39,429 nt of DNA from Salinivirgaceae bacterium (GCA_017557605.1 JAFYYJ010000109.1:64791-104219), one strand, 5' to 3'. Shown: positions 15,889 to 24,445, numbered from the stretch's first letter. A program made the numbers and translations. Notes: a model not told the origin generated them from the letters alone.

Positions 15889-17214
15889 ATGAACACATCT
15901 TCGCTTTACGATATTTATCTTCAATATCCACACATCTGCACCGACAGCCGCAAGGCTACGGAAGATTCTATTTTCTTCGCGTTGAAAGGTGACAACAATG
16001 ACGGCAACAAATATGCGGAACAGGCACTGCAGAAATGTCCGTATGCCATTGTTGACAATCCTGATGTGGTGAAAGACGACCGTTTTATTTTGGTCGACGA
16101 TGTGCTTGAAACACTACAACGCCTTGCCACATATCATCGCAAGCGACTGGGCCTGCCGATTATCGCCATAACCGGCACAAACGGCAAGACAACGACAAAG
16201 GAGCTTGTGGCCAAAGTGCTTTCGAAAAAGTTCAATGTATGCTACACACAAGGTAATCTGAACAACCATATTGGTGTTCCATTGACATTATTATCGATGA
16301 CCAAAGACCACAATTTTGGCGTGGTAGAAATGGGTGCAAGCCACCCTGGCGAAATAGCAAAACTGTGCAAAATTGCCGCGCCTGATTTTGGCATAATAAC
16401 AAACGTAGGAAGGGCGCATTTGGAAGGTTTCGGCTCGTTTAATGCTGTAAAGGAAACAAAAGCCGAGTTATACAGATACCTGCACGACAACGACGGTCTG
16501 GCTTTTGTGAACTACGACAACGAGACGTTGGAAGATATGAATCCGCCGCATTCGGTTGTGTATTACGGCACAAAGACGTTTACGCACTGCCAAGGCCGGA
16601 TTACCGACAGCAAGCTGTTCCTTGCTATCGATTGGGCTCCGTCTGACGAGATAATCACTGATGAAATAGGCGTTAAAAACAATTCCGACTATCACATACA
16701 GACACATCTTATCGGCAGCTATAATTTCGAGAATGTTTTGGCAGCTGTCTGTGTTGGCAACAATTTTGGAATCAGTGCGGCTGACATCAAAAACGCAATT
16801 GAGGAATACGCACCCTCGAACAGCCGCTCGCAGCTTATCAAAACAGCGAAAGGCAATATTGTTTTGGCTGACGACTACAACGCCAATCCGTCGAGCATGG
16901 AAGCAGCGCTCACCAATTTCGGACAAATCGAACTGCCTAACAAAACTCTTGTTTTAGGCGATATGCTTGAACTTGGCAGTGCATCTTCCCGTGAGCATGC
17001 GGTGGTTGTTGGTCTTATCGAAAAGTTAGGATTCAAAAATGTTTATTTGGTGGGCAGCAACTACAGCAATGTCAGCGATGCGCACAAATACAACTGCTAC
17101 AGCAATGTTGAGGAGTTGATTAAACAGTTTGAGAGTTCGAACATTAAGAACGCTTCAATTCTGGTTAAGGGTTCACATGGAATGCACATGGAGAAAGTGA
17201 TACCTGTTTTGTAA
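15889..17214 (+). CDS. murF: UDP-MurNAc-tripeptide--D-Ala-D-Ala ligase MurF
   Basis: 441 residues of the Mur ligase family. The ATP-binding P-loop reads AITGTNGKTTTKEL (about residues 93-106), followed by GNLNNHIGVPLTLLSM, EMGASHPGEI and, in the C-terminal domain, LADDYNANPSSMEAAL, which is diagnostic for MurF. It adds D-Ala-D-Ala to UDP-MurNAc-tripeptide in the cytoplasm, the last soluble step of peptidoglycan precursor synthesis. Placement next to gldJ is conserved in Bacteroidota, but here the terminator between them argues against a simple operon. Confidence 0.95.
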   Translation: MNTSSLYDIYLQYPHICTDSRKATEDSIFFALKGDNNDGNKYAEQALQKCPYAIVDNPDVVKDDRFILVDDVLETLQRLATYHRKRLGLPIIAITGTNGKTTTKELVAKVLSKKFNVCYTQGNLNNHIGVPLTLLSMTKDHNFGVVEMGASHPGEIAKLCKIAAPDFGIITNVGRAHLEGFGSFNAVKETKAELYRYLHDNDGLAFVNYDNETLEDMNPPHSVVYYGTKTFTHCQGRITDSKLFLAIDWAPSDEIITDEIGVKNNSDYHIQTHLIGSYNFENVLAAVCVGNNFGISAADIKNAIEEYAPSNSRSQLIKTAKGNIVLADDYNANPSSMEAALTNFGQIELPNKTLVLGDMLELGSASSREHAVVVGLIEKLGFKNVYLVGSNYSNVSDAHKYNCYSNVEELIKQFESSNIKNASILVKGSHGMHMEKVIPVL

Positions 17215-17232
17215 ATGATTGTTATAAATAAT

Positions 17233-17264
17233 AAAAAAGCCGATGCATCAGCACCGGCTTTTTT
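17233..17264. terminator. Bidirectional terminator between murF and phoH
   Basis: AAAAAAGCCG ... CGGCTTTTTT with an inner TGC/GCA pairing and loop ATCA (one mismatch in the stem). A-run and T-run flank the stem, so it can end transcription of both convergent genes. Confidence 0.8.
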
Positions 17265-17283
17265 GTTTTGAGATGACAAATTA

Positions 17284-18615
17284 CTACAGGAGGTCGCTTG
17301 CCAGTTCGGCCAATGCGCTACGTTCTCCTTTTACAAGATTCATGTGCGCGAACAAGTTCTGGCCTTTCATCTTATCGGTTAGATAGCTCAAACCATTTGA
17401 AGTAGTGTCAAGATATGGCGAGTCAATCTGCTGGATGTCGCCGGTAAATACAATCTTCACATTCTCACCAGCGCGTGTCACAATGGTCTTAACCTCGTGT
17501 GGTGTCAGGTTTTGTGCCTCATCAATTATGAAGAATGCGTTCGACAGGCTGCGGCCACGGATATAAGCCAGTGGAGTGATAAGTAGACGCTCGTCTTTCA
17601 GCATCTCGTCTATCTTGTGTATTTCCTTGCTGTTAGCGTTAAACTGATGCTTAATTACTCCAAGATTGTCGAACAACGGCAACATATACGGGCCGATTTT
17701 CTCTTTAACCGTTCCCGGCAGGTATCCCAAATCTTGATTCGAAAGCGGAACAATCGGGCGTGCCACAAAAATCTGCTCGTAAAGGCCGGTTTGCTGCAAA
17801 GCGGCGGCAAGCGCAAGCAAGGTTTTTCCAGTTCCTGCCTTTCCTGTAAGCGACATCAAGTTTATCTCGGGGCGCATCAAGGCATCGAGAGCCAAAGCTT
17901 GCTCGGAGTTGCGAGGTTCAATTCCGAAAATCTTGCGTCTCTCAACCAATCCTAAGCGCCGCTGAATTGGGTCGTAATGAGTGAGAGCGCTTTTGCTGCC
18001 CGATTTCAGAATCAGATATTCGTGAGCAAAAATCTCACGGCTGAATTTGAATTCATCAACATTAATACCGTTCTTGTCTTGGTAAATACGGTTAATCAAC
18101 TCGGAGTCAACGTTTTCCATAACATCGATTCCTTTGTAGATTTTCTCCATATTCTGCACCTTGTCGGTGGTGTAGTCTTCTGCCGATATGCCCAGAGCTT
18201 TGGCTTTAACCCTGAGGTTGATGTCTTTCGACACGACGATAACCTTTCGGTCGGGATATTGGTTGCGCAGGTTGTCGGCAATGGCCAGAATGCGGTGGTC
18301 GGGCGTTGGCTCGGGAAACGACACTTTCATTGAGTCGGGATATTTTCGGCCCAAAGCCATATATAGTTTGCCTTTTCCTTCGCCTATCGCTATGCCTTGT
18401 GTCGGGTCTTTTTTGCCGATAAGTTCGTCGAGTTCACGAGTGCACTCGCGGGCGTTGAAGTTCAGCGAATCGTTGCCTTTCTTGAACTTGTCGAGTTCCT
18501 CAAGTGCGACAATCGGAATAACAATGTCGTTGTCCTGGAAATTGTATATGCACTTGTAGTCGTGGAGTAAAACGTTTGTATCTAATACAAAGATTTTGAT
18601 GTTTGATTTAGCCAT
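17284..18615 (-). CDS. PIN domain-PhoH ATPase fusion protein (PhoH2-like)
   Basis: 443 residues with two domains. An N-terminal PIN nuclease domain (about 5-150) has acidic residues in LDTNVLLHD (Asp12), ALEELDKF (Glu39/Glu40) and SKDINLR (Asp131). A C-terminal PhoH ATPase domain (about 225-440) has Walker A GKAGTGKT (258-265) and Walker B FFIIDEAQ (361-368). PIN-PhoH proteins are cytoplasmic ATP-dependent RNA-unwinding and RNA-cutting enzymes in the cases studied; the physiological RNA is unknown. It is a single gene, convergent with murF. No vapB-like antitoxin frame is seen upstream. Confidence 0.9.
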   Translation of the reverse strand: MAKSNIKIFVLDTNVLLHDYKCIYNFQDNDIVIPIVALEELDKFKKGNDSLNFNARECTRELDELIGKKDPTQGIAIGEGKGKLYMALGRKYPDSMKVSFPEPTPDHRILAIADNLRNQYPDRKVIVVSKDINLRVKAKALGISAEDYTTDKVQNMEKIYKGIDVMENVDSELINRIYQDKNGINVDEFKFSREIFAHEYLILKSGSKSALTHYDPIQRRLGLVERRKIFGIEPRNSEQALALDALMRPEINLMSLTGKAGTGKTLLALAAALQQTGLYEQIFVARPIVPLSNQDLGYLPGTVKEKIGPYMLPLFDNLGVIKHQFNANSKEIHKIDEMLKDERLLITPLAYIRGRSLSNAFFIIDEAQNLTPHEVKTIVTRAGENVKIVFTGDIQQIDSPYLDTTSNGLSYLTDKMKGQNLFAHMNLVKGERSALAELASDLL

Positions 18616-18733
18616 AGTGGTACGTTTTTATAGTTTGCTTAAAGTTAGCATTTACAAATTGAATTTGAAAAGACATTTTCATTTTTTTTAAATCAGTCTG
18701 TCAATGGCCGTAAACCTAAGTCCGTTATTAAAA

Positions 18734-18766
18734 AAACGCCGTCAGTGATATTCACTGACGGCGTTT
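18734..18766 (-). terminator. Strong terminator of the His/Tyr-tailed secreted protein gene
   Basis: A 15-bp perfect stem (18734-18748 with 18752-18766), core CGCCGTCAGTGA, and a 3-nt loop. On the minus strand it is followed by further T residues, 34 nt after the stop of the gene at 18800. Confidence 0.85.
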
Positions 18767-18799
18767 CTGTGTGGTTGGAATTATTTGTTTGCCTTGTAA

Positions 18800-19444
18800 T
18801 TAATAATAAGGATAATGGTGTCTGTGATAATGGTGGTGATATCTGTGCCGAGGAGCCCTTGGGTAGTTGCCGAAAAGCGCGTCAAGGGTTATGGCGGCAG
18901 CTTCCATTATGGCAAGTGTTGTTAATGCTTTGGCCGCCTTGTTCTCATAGCGTTGTTCGCTTTGGTTGTTGTCGGTGAGCGACGAATCGGCGTCGGCCTT
19001 CTGAACATCAGCGGCTTCTTTACGTGCCAGATTAGCATTGTGTATTGCCGATGCACTTAATGCTAAATGTGCGCAGGCAAGACCGATGCCTACATTTCGC
19101 AAGTCGCGGTCATTGATGTTTGACAGTGCAAGCAAGTCGTAAACGATAGGTTCTGTGGCGCTTAGAGCGATTTCTTCGGCACACACTCTTGCCACATCAG
19201 CACTATGAAACAGCACATCTCTATGCATACATATTGCTTCGTTGGTGAAATCGCGCAACACAATACCGTCGAACATGGCTTGTTTTGCTATATCGTTCAT
19301 AATCATTACGCTATGGTTGAAAGCCCAAGGGTCTGCCACTAACCGCCCGTGCCTATAGTACTGTGCGGAACCGCAAACCGATGTCAGCATCAAAGCCGAA
19401 AGGCAAATGATTGCTTTGCAGTGTTTTAGTGTCAAGTGTAACAT
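18800..19444 (-). CDS. Secreted protein of unknown function with His/Tyr-rich tail
   Basis: 214 residues, no family recognised. A likely signal peptide covers about residues 1-27 (ALMLTSVCGSAQ, cut before Gln). The mature part is helical and rich in Ala, with many conserved-looking Cys/His positions (EAICMHRDVLFHSADVARVC). The tail PRHRYHHHYHRHHYPYY has eight His and six Tyr in its last 17 residues. Such a tail could bind metal ions, but that is inference. A 22-nt perfect palindrome lies 11 nt upstream of the start and a strong terminator follows, so it is a single transcription unit. Confidence 0.6.
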   Translation of the reverse strand: MLHLTLKHCKAIICLSALMLTSVCGSAQYYRHGRLVADPWAFNHSVMIMNDIAKQAMFDGIVLRDFTNEAICMHRDVLFHSADVARVCAEEIALSATEPIVYDLLALSNINDRDLRNVGIGLACAHLALSASAIHNANLARKEAADVQKADADSSLTDNNQSEQRYENKAAKALTTLAIMEAAAITLDALFGNYPRAPRHRYHHHYHRHHYPYY

Positions 19445-19454
19445 TTTGAGTAAA

Positions 19455-19476
19455 ATTTAAGTGTTAACACTTAAAT
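19455..19476. promoter_or_regulatory. 22-nt perfect palindrome upstream of the His/Tyr-tailed protein gene
   Basis: ATTTAAGTGTT (19455-19465) followed directly by its exact reverse complement (19466-19476). It lies 11 nt before the start codon at 19444 and 44 nt after the stop of the DUF4349 gene. It may be an operator, or an AT-rich terminator of the upstream gene, since TTTT follows on the minus strand. Confidence 0.5.
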
Positions 19477-19520
19477 GACAATCTTGAAGACTTTAACCCT
19501 ACCTGATTCTGTAAAGTGTT

Positions 19521-20399
19521 TTATTTCTGCGCTTTTCTTCTTTTGCGTATAATCCCGAATACTATCAAGATAATAATCCATGCCGGCCATATCCTGACAA
19601 GGAAGAACACAAAATCTACAAGGCCGCGGAATCCGCCCTGAAGCGATTGCCAAAGCCGTTGAGCCACACTCTGGTTGTGTTCGGGGTGGTGCGGGTCGTA
19701 GTTGGCATCATCGTGGCGAATATTAAGACGCAACGTGCTGTAATCCACTTGGTTGCTCAAGTATTTTAACTGCCCGACAGTGCTGTCGATTTCCTCCTCG
19801 AGCGAACGTATTTTATCCTCGATTGACACAATCTCCTGAACCGATTTTGCGCTTTTCAGCAACTCCTTGTAACGCTTCAGATAACTGCGTTTGGTGTCAA
19901 GACGTGTTTCCAAATCAATGTATTCGGCCGTTACATCGTTGATATACATTGATTTTGATTCGATTTTGCCTTTGCCTGCCTCAACATCGGACACAAAACT
20001 GTCGAAATTGACGCACGGAATGCGCACCGTAAGGTTGTAGGCCGACGAGTGTTCCCAACTGGAATACTGCTCGTTGGCACAATATCCGCCGTACTTTTCA
20101 ATTAGGTTCAGAACCTCGCTGCGGGTTTGCTCTAAATTGTCCACCACAAGGGTCATTGAGCCGTTTTTGATTAGTTTTCGCTCTGTAACACTCTGTCCAA
20201 CAGCATTATCCACCTGTCCGCCAAACGTTGCCGCATTGCGCATCATTGGCGCGGCCTTGGCTGAAGCCACTGGCATCGCATCGTCATAATCGACTGCGGC
20301 ACATTCCGCTGTATACACCCCAAACGAGCCGTCTTCTTCGCTCTGCGACTGGCACGCGGCAAGCAATGCCGCAAAAACAAAAACTGAATATTTTTTCAT
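19521..20399 (-). CDS. DUF4349 lipoprotein with coiled coil and C-terminal TM segment
   Basis: 292 residues. A lipoprotein signal ends at Cys16 (FAALLAAC). The DUF4349 core runs from about 70 to 265: ERKLIKNGSMTLVVDNLEQT, GGYCANEQYSSWE, VRIPCVNFDSFVSDVEAGKG and a coiled-coil stretch near 155-215 (DLETRLDTKRSYLKRYKELL, EDKIRSLEEEIDS). A membrane segment of about 22 residues lies near the C-terminus, followed by a basic RKRRKAQK end. The family is widespread and of unknown role. Having both a lipid anchor and a C-terminal helix suggests it spans from one membrane surface to another, which is inference. Confidence 0.85.
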   Translation of the reverse strand: MKKYSVFVFAALLAACQSQSEEDGSFGVYTAECAAVDYDDAMPVASAKAAPMMRNAATFGGQVDNAVGQSVTERKLIKNGSMTLVVDNLEQTRSEVLNLIEKYGGYCANEQYSSWEHSSAYNLTVRIPCVNFDSFVSDVEAGKGKIESKSMYINDVTAEYIDLETRLDTKRSYLKRYKELLKSAKSVQEIVSIEDKIRSLEEEIDSTVGQLKYLSNQVDYSTLRLNIRHDDANYDPHHPEHNQSVAQRLWQSLQGGFRGLVDFVFFLVRIWPAWIIILIVFGIIRKRRKAQK

Positions 20400-20492
20400 A
20401 TCGAATATTTTAACGAAAACTGAAATCTAAACGAAAAATGGCAGTGTCTATTGCGCTATTGGGTGGAAGGAAACCCGAAACTATTGGTGTAA

Positions 20493-21191
20493 TTAATGTT
20501 TTTTTATTGTTATGTTATTTTCAAGCATCGGAAACATTTTTTTAAATGTTATAGAATCACTATCAACCAAAGCATAAAATTCAGGATAGTTGCTTTCATT
20601 ATAAAATGTCACAACACTCCCTTTTTGTTCATATCTACCTAAAGATATTGGTATTTCAAAAAGACTCAATTTGAATTCACCGCTATTAATGGTTATTTTG
20701 TATCCCCAATCTAAAGTATAATTCCCATTTTTTATTTCATCATTCATAATGGCATAATAAGGTGCCAATTCTGATTTAATATCGAAATCGGGTGTATTGA
20801 AGTCTTCAGGGTGCCATTTGACAGGAAAGTCAGATTTGACAAAGATTTTGTCCTTTAAGAATATTGGACCCGATATAATGGAAAGAGTGTCTTTTGACTG
20901 TTTCACCACAATTCTACTTTGTCTAAAATTGTCAATAAGAATCATATTGTCAGAATTGTATTCTATCTTTCCAAAAGAATAGTCCGATTCAATTTCTAAG
21001 ACTTCTACGCAATCAATGTCACCAACCATATCATATTCAAACGAAGTTAAAAGTTGAATGAAATAGTTTTTTTCCAATATAGATATGTAACAATCTGTAA
21101 TAGAATCAATACAAGTAGAATATAACGTCTGTGATTTCAAATTGCACGTCAATGACAATATCAAAAACAGAATTATTGTTTTAAGTTTCAT
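20493..21191 (-). CDS. Secreted protein of unknown function, AT-rich gene
   Basis: 232 residues with a signal peptide (MKLKTIILFLILSLTCNLKSQ). The rest is rich in Asp, Ser, Ile and beta-prone segments, with pairs such as EVLEIESDYSFGKIEYNSDN and VVTFYNESNYPEFYALVDSD; no known domain is recognised. The gene is clearly more AT-rich than its neighbours in all codon positions, which suggests recent acquisition or weak selection. It lies between the DUF4349 and GH115 genes on the same strand but is separated from both by gaps of about 90-105 nt. Confidence 0.6.
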   Translation of the reverse strand: MKLKTIILFLILSLTCNLKSQTLYSTCIDSITDCYISILEKNYFIQLLTSFEYDMVGDIDCVEVLEIESDYSFGKIEYNSDNMILIDNFRQSRIVVKQSKDTLSIISGPIFLKDKIFVKSDFPVKWHPEDFNTPDFDIKSELAPYYAIMNDEIKNGNYTLDWGYKITINSGEFKLSLFEIPISLGRYEQKGSVVTFYNESNYPEFYALVDSDSITFKKMFPMLENNITIKKH

Positions 21192-21297
21192 ATAATGATT
21201 GTTTTTAGAACAAATATATGTTAAGGCACAAACCTGAGCAAGTGGTAATGAATATCCAATTATCTTAAAACTTAAAACTCAACAACTTATAACCCTA

Positions 21298-23874
21298 CTA
21301 CTTCCTCTCGTACCCCGACTCTGTTCCGAACAGGAATTGCTGTGTGTAGCCGCCGTAATCGACAACTATTTTCTCGAAGACAATGCCCGCATCCATTGGT
21401 TTGATTGTCAAAGTGTTCCAACCTTCGGCGGCGGACAACTCGACAACGCTCTCAACCACGCGGCGCGCAACTGTCGGATAATAAATCGAATAGACGTTTT
21501 GCGGCTCTTCATTCAGGCGCTCGTTGAAGAAGACCGTTTCGGTATTTCCACCTTCAAACCCAATCTGATAATGGTGGCCTGTGCCATTAAACGCAAGCGT
21601 CGATTTCACAACTACGTGAACCTTCACATTTTGAGTTCCTGCGGGCAGTTGCACGCGGTAGTTCAGCGCGGCTCCTGTGGCGGCTTCAGTGTACGGCATC
21701 AGTGCCACACCGCTCAATGTGCGGCCCATATAAGGAATTGTGGTCCAATTGGTTTTGTCGGTGGCTGCGGCTGAATTGTAGTGTTCGGCCTCAATTGCCG
21801 TGAAGCCGCGTTTGTCGGTCGGGAATGAGAAGCCGCCAACTGTCGGTTTTTCAATCCGTTGCACTCGCGGCAGACGGTCGGCTGGGAAATTATCGTTCCA
21901 ATTGGTGTAGCCAATGTGCTTCTGAATCATCATTCCGTCCCATTTGCCGTTGGCCATCACCTTGTTGAAATCGCGGTGCAGCTCGGCGTCGCGGGCAAAG
22001 CAGGCCTCAACCTTATCGGCCCAAAGGTTTGCAGCGGCATCGCCACGCTTATACAAATCAAGGTTCATCGCCTGCGCGTAGTACATCTCGTAAAGATTGG
22101 CCATAGCCTGCACAGGGAAGAGTATCAACTGTTTATAGGCATCGCGATACTCGTCAGGCAGCGAAATGTACTGACGCAGAGCCTCGGCCTCAAGTTTCAG
22201 ATACTCGTCGGTGACTTGCTTGAACTCGCCGCTTGCAAGGTCGAAGGTGCGGTGGTCCATCATCTCGGCTGTGGTTCGGCCATTGTATTTGCTGTAGAGA
22301 TTGAGAATGCGTGCCGCCTCATCGGCTTGATTCTCACCGAATTGCTCGGCGCAGAAACGGCGAGTGTGGTCAAGCAGATTATCGACAGTGAATGCCTCGG
22401 GATTCTGTGCCATATCAAGGAACAGACTGATTGGATATTCCATTGGTTTTAAGTCACCTACGTTGAGCACCCAAAGTTTGTCGACGCCGTATGCGTAGGT
22501 CAGTTGCAACTGTTCCCACATATTCTGAACGGGCGTAATGTTGAGCCACTTCGAATTTCGCGGTGCGCCCACATAATCAACGTGATAGTAGATTCCCCAA
22601 CCACCTTTGCGCTGACGTTCGGCGGTAGTGGGCAGTTTGCGGACATCGCCCCAATTGTCGTCGCTCAAAAGGATAATCACATCGTCGGGCACACGCAGGC
22701 CCAAATCGTAATACTTCTGCACCTCTTTGTAAAGCGCCCAAACCTGTTGGCGCTGATTGGCAGGACGGCCCGTAACATCGGCAATTATTTTTCGCTGATT
22801 ATCAATAATATCCTCAAGCAGGCGCTTATTCTTCTCATCGTCCAACACATACTCGTCGTCGTGGCCTTCCTTGCCGCCCATTGCGGTGTCGCCATCGCCG
22901 CGCATACCAATGGTTACAAGGTCCTCGTTGTCCTTCGAGCGCTCGATTCCCTCACGGAAAAACTTGTCGATAACGGTTTTGTTCGACGGATAGTCCCACA
23001 CGCCGTACTCATCGCGGTGACGCACCCACTCCTGGTGATTGCGGGCCATCGGCTCGTGGTGTGACGTGCCCATCACAATGCCGAACTCATCGGCAGTGCG
23101 GCTATTTTCGGGGTCATCGGCATAGAAAGCCCAACCCCACATTGCTGGCCACATAAAGTTTCCGCGCAGACGAAGAATCAGTTCAAACACATCGGCATAG
23201 AAACGGTGGTCGCCGTAATCGGTGCCGTAAGTATTTTTAACCCACGTAGTTAGGCAAGGCGCCTCGTCGTTCAGGAAGATTCCGCGATATTTCACTTTCG
23301 GTGTCTCGAGCACTGTTTTTGCGGCGGTTACAAAAACGCTGTCGTGGTGCTCGGTTGGCACATCGGCCCAAAAATACCACGGCGACACGCCCATCAGCCG
23401 CGACAGGTGGAACATTCCGTAAATGGTTCCGCGCTTGTCGGCGCCCGCAATCACAAGTGCGCGCCCGATTTCCTTCGTCGGGTTATCGACAATCTGAATC
23501 AGCGACGCCTCCCATTGTCCTGCCACGTTTTTGACATCTATCTTTTTGCTTTTCACAAGTTTATCAATGATTGGGCTTTTGCCGATAGTGCCCACAATCA
23601 CCGCTTGCGGCGCGGCCGAAACGGCGCTGGCAACTTCGGGCTTCTGCCCCGTCACGCGATTGATATCGTCGGCAAAAATGTTGGCAACTCGTTGAACTCC
23701 TGCAAAATCGGAGGGGTCAACAACGATTTGTGTGGCATTCAATCGAAAATCGGTGCTGCCGCTTCGTTCGAAAGCAATTTGTGAGTTAGATTTCAGTGGC
23801 AGAGCAGCCACAAGTGCCATTGCCAACAGCAGGCGTGCTGCAGGCGCATCGGATAAATAGTTCATTTTTAACAT
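21298..23874 (-). CDS. GH115 family xylan alpha-1,2-glucuronidase
   Basis: 858 residues. An N-terminal signal peptide ends near LPLKSNSQ. The GH115 catalytic region (about 175-560) reads YRGIFLNDEAPCLTTWVKN, LRLRGNFMWPAMWG, GIVMGTSHHEPMARNHQEW, TIGMRGDGDTAMGG and LLSDDNWGDVRKLP. A C-terminal beta domain (about 690-855) begins near GFTAIEAEHYN. The family removes (4-O-methyl-)glucuronic acid side chains from xylan. No T9SS sorting domain is visible, so it is probably periplasmic. It stands alone, without SusC/SusD genes. A second Met at residue 4 is an alternative start. Confidence 0.9.
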   Translation of the reverse strand: MLKMNYLSDAPAARLLLAMALVAALPLKSNSQIAFERSGSTDFRLNATQIVVDPSDFAGVQRVANIFADDINRVTGQKPEVASAVSAAPQAVIVGTIGKSPIIDKLVKSKKIDVKNVAGQWEASLIQIVDNPTKEIGRALVIAGADKRGTIYGMFHLSRLMGVSPWYFWADVPTEHHDSVFVTAAKTVLETPKVKYRGIFLNDEAPCLTTWVKNTYGTDYGDHRFYADVFELILRLRGNFMWPAMWGWAFYADDPENSRTADEFGIVMGTSHHEPMARNHQEWVRHRDEYGVWDYPSNKTVIDKFFREGIERSKDNEDLVTIGMRGDGDTAMGGKEGHDDEYVLDDEKNKRLLEDIIDNQRKIIADVTGRPANQRQQVWALYKEVQKYYDLGLRVPDDVIILLSDDNWGDVRKLPTTAERQRKGGWGIYYHVDYVGAPRNSKWLNITPVQNMWEQLQLTYAYGVDKLWVLNVGDLKPMEYPISLFLDMAQNPEAFTVDNLLDHTRRFCAEQFGENQADEAARILNLYSKYNGRTTAEMMDHRTFDLASGEFKQVTDEYLKLEAEALRQYISLPDEYRDAYKQLILFPVQAMANLYEMYYAQAMNLDLYKRGDAAANLWADKVEACFARDAELHRDFNKVMANGKWDGMMIQKHIGYTNWNDNFPADRLPRVQRIEKPTVGGFSFPTDKRGFTAIEAEHYNSAAATDKTNWTTIPYMGRTLSGVALMPYTEAATGAALNYRVQLPAGTQNVKVHVVVKSTLAFNGTGHHYQIGFEGGNTETVFFNERLNEEPQNVYSIYYPTVARRVVESVVELSAAEGWNTLTIKPMDAGIVFEKIVVDYGGYTQQFLFGTESGYERK

Positions 23875-24201
23875 TTTGTGTTAATTTAATCATTTAACTT
23901 CTATTCCGATAGAGTTGTTTGAGTGTTTTCGGCGCTAATGTAACGCTAAAATCCGCTTTTCAATGGCTCGCCACCCCGCCGAACTGGCCAAAACAGCAAT
24001 TATATCTGAAATTGAAAGGAAAAAATCTAAATTTTATACCGATTGTGAGGGTGGCGTCTGCACAATAAGCAGCGACAATCAACATATATCTACAAATTAT
24101 AAAACTATCCCTTCCCCCAATTTCAATCCGTAACCAAACCCCTTTTCTCGAACCGTCATTTTGATATAATAATTTCAAAACGCCTTAAATAATTATAAAT
24201 T

Positions 24202-24257
24202 GTAAGATATATACGAGAATTACGGATAGAACATAAGAAAATAACAATTTTTACTTG
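24202..24257 (+). promoter_or_regulatory. Conserved upstream box shared by the amtB and glnN promoters
   Basis: An ungapped comparison with 29675-29730 gives 43 identical bases of 56, counted by eye. The best-kept parts are GTAAG, TACGAGAA, TAC and ATAGAAC. It lies directly upstream of the -33 element at the same distance in both, so it is a candidate activator or repressor site for a nitrogen regulon. GTA-N7-TAC near its 5' end recalls, but does not match, the NtcA pattern GTA-N8-TAC. Confidence 0.6.
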
Positions 24258-24283
24258 CAAAATAAAAATCAGTTGTATATTTG
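24255..24283 (+). promoter_or_regulatory. Promoter of the amtB leader transcript
   Basis: TTG at 24255-24257 (-33) and TATATTTG at 24276-24283 (-7, TAnnTTTG), 21 nt start to start. The glnN leader promoter has the same elements and spacing, and the same TGTATATTTGC and GTCGAAA bases around and after the -7 box. Transcription should start near 24288, about 50 nt before the leader ATG. Confidence 0.8.
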
Positions 24284-24337
24284 CCACGTCGAAAATAACA
24301 ACAAAAGAGCATTTCGATTTTAAAACAGAAAATGACG

Positions 24338-24445
24338 ATGAACAAGAATTTGAACAATGGTAATGGTTTGAATCTCAATCCGAATCGAAATCGTCATAAT
24401 AATAATCGAAATCGATATGCGGGCCTAACCAGTCGGGCGGTTTGA
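24338..24445 (+). CDS. Asn-rich leader peptide of amtB (35 aa)
   Basis: The frame reads MNKNLNNGNGLNLNPNRNRH and continues NNNRNRYAGLTSRAV, with 13 Asn in 35 codons (11 AAT, 2 AAC). An in-frame ATG also exists at 24332, but 24338 is chosen because the glnN leader begins with the same M-N-K-x-L-N-N-G pattern. The last Asn codon (residue 25, 24410-24412) lies 14 nt before the segment 24427-24434, which can pair with the terminator arm. A ribosome stalled on Asn codons would leave that segment free, and one reaching the stop at 24443-24445 would cover it. The likely role is a sensor of tRNA-Asn charging for attenuation. A small functional basic peptide is a less likely alternative. Confidence 0.8.
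   Translation: MNKNLNNGNGLNLNPNRNRHNNNRNRYAGLTSRAV

Larger units (their letters stand above)
23875..24337. other. Gap between GH115 gene and the amtB leader peptide
   Basis: The left 320 nt (23875-24200) hold no gene I can support and no clear promoter for the GH115 gene on the minus strand. The right part holds the conserved upstream box (24202-24257) and the amtB leader promoter (24255-24283). Confidence 0.5.

Noticed and set aside
17284..18615. Toxin of a VapBC-type toxin-antitoxin pair
   Set aside because: The PIN domain is fused to PhoH and no small antitoxin frame lies upstream; it is a single-gene PIN-PhoH protein.
24202..24214. NtcA-type site before the amtB leader
   Set aside because: GTA and TAC are 7 nt apart, not 8, the flanking bases do not match, and NtcA is cyanobacterial.
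24332..24337. Earlier ATG for the amtB leader peptide
   Set aside because: The glnN leader starts at the position matching 24338 (MNK-x-LNNG), so the second ATG is preferred; the earlier one cannot be fully excluded.
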